Positions 62,493 through 64,000 of a DNA stretch of 64,000 nucleotides are shown piece after piece; position 1 is the stretch's first letter, and each line of letters opens with the position of its first letter. The notes under the pieces were generated by a model. That model made no database searches, was not told the DNA's origin, and worked only from the letters and a program-made list of their open reading frames with translations. The stretch is from JAHFUS01 sp035689115 (lineage in GTDB: Bacteria > Actinomycetota > Acidimicrobiia > Acidimicrobiales > GCA-2861595). Location of the stretch: NCBI GenBank assembly GCA_035689115.1, contig DASSMA010000082.1, positions 1 through 64,000 on the forward strand. The letters run 5' to 3'. The position numbers and the translations under genes are program-made.

Positions 62493-62645
62493 ATGCCTCT
62501 CCGTCCTGCACGCGTCGCCCGTCGCGGCGTCGTCGGCGCCCCCGTGGCGCGGACTGCGGCCGCAGTTGGCACGACGGCGGTCGTGGTGCACGGTGTGAAC
62601 CGTCGCCAGGACCGGCGCGACGACCGGCGCGACCGGCGCCGCTGA
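62493..62645 (+). CDS. 50-residue basic membrane-associated protein (module 2)
   Basis: MPLRPARVARRGVVGAPVAR followed by TAAAVGTTAVVVHGVNRRQD and an Arg/Asp tail. The N-terminus aligns with MPGLLRGVARTAVVAGTATA of the SHOCT protein at 56009, but here the linker and SHOCT domain are missing. RBS AAAGGAG. Probably a paralog that lost, or never gained, SHOCT. Confidence 0.7.
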   Translation: MPLRPARVARRGVVGAPVARTAAAVGTTAVVVHGVNRRQDRRDDRRDRRR

Positions 62646-62712
62646 CCCCGGCAGGGCGGCCCGGGGCCGTGCGCACCCCGGGCCGCCGCCGGCTCCCCTC
62701 GATCCACCTGCC

Positions 62713-63372
62713 ATGACCGGGCCCGTCGCCGTCCTCGTCGCCGACGACCGGCCCGGGGCGCAGAGCCGGATCGCCCACCTGCTGGCGTCACGCCCCGGCG
62801 TGACGCCCGCAGGCGAGGCCACGTCCGGCCTCGAGGCCGTGCGGCTGGCGGAGGAGCGCCAGCCCGATGTGGTCGTCATCGATATCCGGCTGGCCGGCGG
62901 GGACGGCCTCGACGCCGTCGGCAGGATCGCCCGGGCCATGCCCCACATCGGCGTGGTGGTGGAGGCGCCGTTCGAGGACGACGACGTGCTGTTCGCCGCC
63001 CTTCGCTTCGGTGCGCTGGGCTACTCCCTCGACGACGGCGGCGACGACGCCCTGGTGAGGGCCGTCCTGTCGGTGGCGGCCGGCGAGCCGGTGGTCGGCC
63101 CGGCGGTGGCCTCCCGGCTCCTCGAGTACTTCGACCGCGAGCCGCTGGCCCGCACGTCGGACCTGTACCCGCGCCTCACCGCCGCCGAGCGGGACCTGCT
63201 CGGCCTCCTCGCCGGCGGCCTCGACGCCCGACGGCTGGGCCTGCCGGACGCCGTCGTCCGCCACCGCCTGGCCGACGTGTTCGCCAAGCTGCACCTCGCC
63301 GACCGGGCCCGGGCCATCGTCGCCGCCCACGACGCCGGCTCCCACCCCCGTGGGAGCATCGAGGCGATGTGA
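62713..63372 (+). CDS. NarL-type response regulator with atypical receiver and HTH
   Basis: 219 residues. Receiver: acidic DD at 11-12 and Asp57 in VVVIDIRLAGGDGL are kept, but the usual Thr reads VVVEAPFEDD and the Lys of GYLxK reads GYSLDDGG. The C-terminus YPRLTAAERDLLGLLAGGLD and VFAKLHLADRARAIVAA is LuxR-like but about four residues short around the turn. No kinase adjacent. Could act without phosphorylation. Confidence 0.8.
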   Translation: MTGPVAVLVADDRPGAQSRIAHLLASRPGVTPAGEATSGLEAVRLAEERQPDVVVIDIRLAGGDGLDAVGRIARAMPHIGVVVEAPFEDDDVLFAALRFGALGYSLDDGGDDALVRAVLSVAAGEPVVGPAVASRLLEYFDREPLARTSDLYPRLTAAERDLLGLLAGGLDARRLGLPDAVVRHRLADVFAKLHLADRARAIVAAHDAGSHPRGSIEAM

Positions 63373-63379
63373 GCTGAGG

Positions 63380-64000
63380 TCAGGCCCTCGACCACCAGCC
63401 GAGGTGGGTGGCCACCGCCCAGGCGTCGATCGAGGACCGATCCGGGCCGGCTGGCAGCGACTCGTCGCTGGCCAGCTCCTCCAGGCGCCGGTCGAGGGAG
63501 CGGCACCGCTTCTGCCACTCCTCGAAGGGCACGTCGCCGCGGCGGACGGCGCGCAGCCACTCGGCCGGCTCGCCCTCGACCGGCAGCCGGAGCCGCCGGG
63601 TGGTGACCAGCTCGATGCCCTGGAAGCCGAGGCGGGCGGCGTGCATGGCGTACTTGGTGTCGTACCCGTGGGCGGCGACCAGCTCCTCGCGGCCGCCGCC
63701 ACCCCGCCTCCCGTGGCCGCCGCCCCGCTGCCCGAGCAGCCGCATGACCTGCGACTCCATGTAGCCGCGGTAGCGGGGGATCACGTGGCGCCCGACGAAC
63801 GCCTCCCCCATCCCCTGGAGCTGCCGCCCCTCGTCGGTGGCATGCAGCACCGGTGCCCAGAAGGACAGGAGAATGGACGGGTTCCCCGACGCCGCCAGCC
63901 GCAGGAAGCGCCGCAGCGAGTGGAGCGTGCGGTCGACGTCGCCCGGACCCGAGCGCGTGCCCTCGGGCTGCGTCCGCTGCATGACGGTGCGGAACCCGTC
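63380..64000 (-). CDS. Nucleotidyltransferase-like protein, 5' end outside window
   Basis: At least 206 residues; N-terminus continues past 64000. GTRSGPGDVDRTLHSLRRFLRLAASGNPSI (in two parts: the SLRRFLRLAASGNPS segment is typical), then HAARLGFQGIELVTTRRLRL resembles the DNA-polymerase-beta-like YcgL family of predicted nucleotidyltransferases. The metal-binding GSxxxGxxxxDSDxD part would lie outside. Target unknown. Confidence 0.65.
   Translation of the reverse strand, partial: DGFRTVMQRTQPEGTRSGPGDVDRTLHSLRRFLRLAASGNPSILLSFWAPVLHATDEGRQLQGMGEAFVGRHVIPRYRGYMESQVMRLLGQRGGGHGRRGGGGREELVAAHGYDTKYAMHAARLGFQGIELVTTRRLRLPVEGEPAEWLRAVRRGDVPFEEWQKRCRSLDRRLEELASDESLPAGPDRSSIDAWAVATHLGWWSRA

Overview
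The window is very GC-rich (GC-rich third codon positions, frequent GTG/TTG starts) and reads as chromosome of a free-living actinobacterium, most likely of the class Acidimicrobiia. The main pointers are a secreted YCF48 propeller protein with C-terminal GYW..V.SDGG.FAFG repeats (35878-38853), DUF3499, DUF6325 and DUF7144 proteins, two baeRF proteins, and an ahcY / sugar-phosphate isomerase / manB / DUF3499 neighbourhood that resembles the mycobacterial sahH-manB region. There is no rRNA operon, complete tRNA, prophage, insertion sequence or CRISPR array. The taxon is inferred from gene content only.

Layout. 1-425: tandem 126-138 bp repeats, then a YczE-like membrane protein. 1050-7316 (minus): manB, a Trm112-like protein, a SIS phosphosugar isomerase, ahcY, a short RuBisCO-like protein and mtnA, a sugar-nucleotide plus S-adenosylmethionine by-product salvage block. 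7384-14080: a glycosyltransferase overlapped antisense by a giant membrane protein, a small zinc ribbon, a CPBP protease, DUF3499 and ftsH. 14286-17925 (minus): stand-alone NuoF-like flavoprotein, DnaJ behind a SigH-like promoter, and a crcB-DUF190-crcB fluoride exporter operon. 17990-22109: SpoIIE-type phosphatase, a baeRF protein, and a DUF2231-Rieske protein. 22197-27410: exopolysaccharide operon (PilZ cellulose-synthase-like enzyme, deacetylase lipoprotein, propeller lipoprotein, mannosyltransferase-like protein). 28430-34277: serine hydrolase, pseudo-receiver protein, and a complete sugar ABC importer with an acetyltransferase. 34264-41085: GrpB-GNAT fusion, an unknown, the YCF48 protein, and a MarR/ClC divergent pair. 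41297-43518: a cold-shock-like/HPF fusion beside a second baeRF. 43522-52585: three ABC exporter systems with WYL and PadR regulators. 52592-64000: accessory envelope and stress genes (DUF7144, MFS pump, two DUF6325 modules, SHOCT proteins, YihY, sulfatase, CPA1 antiporter, atypical response regulator) and the 3' part of a nucleotidyltransferase.

Genes are densely packed; ATGA/GTGA stop-start overlaps are frequent and several convergent pairs overlap at their 3' ends. The most unusual material is non-coding: (i) an identical 29-nt hairpin/Shine-Dalgarno/ATG cassette at two unrelated gene junctions; (ii) a whole intergenic region folding as one ~270 bp imperfect palindrome with a perfect 35-bp core; (iii) a duplicated ~95 bp three-hairpin element with a compensatory base change; (iv) a chain of coupled micro-ORFs downstream of a perfect PadR-type palindrome; and (v) three long inverted repeats sharing an outer stem. 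The most interesting protein-level signal is the 334-residue RuBisCO-like protein linked to AhcY and MtnA.
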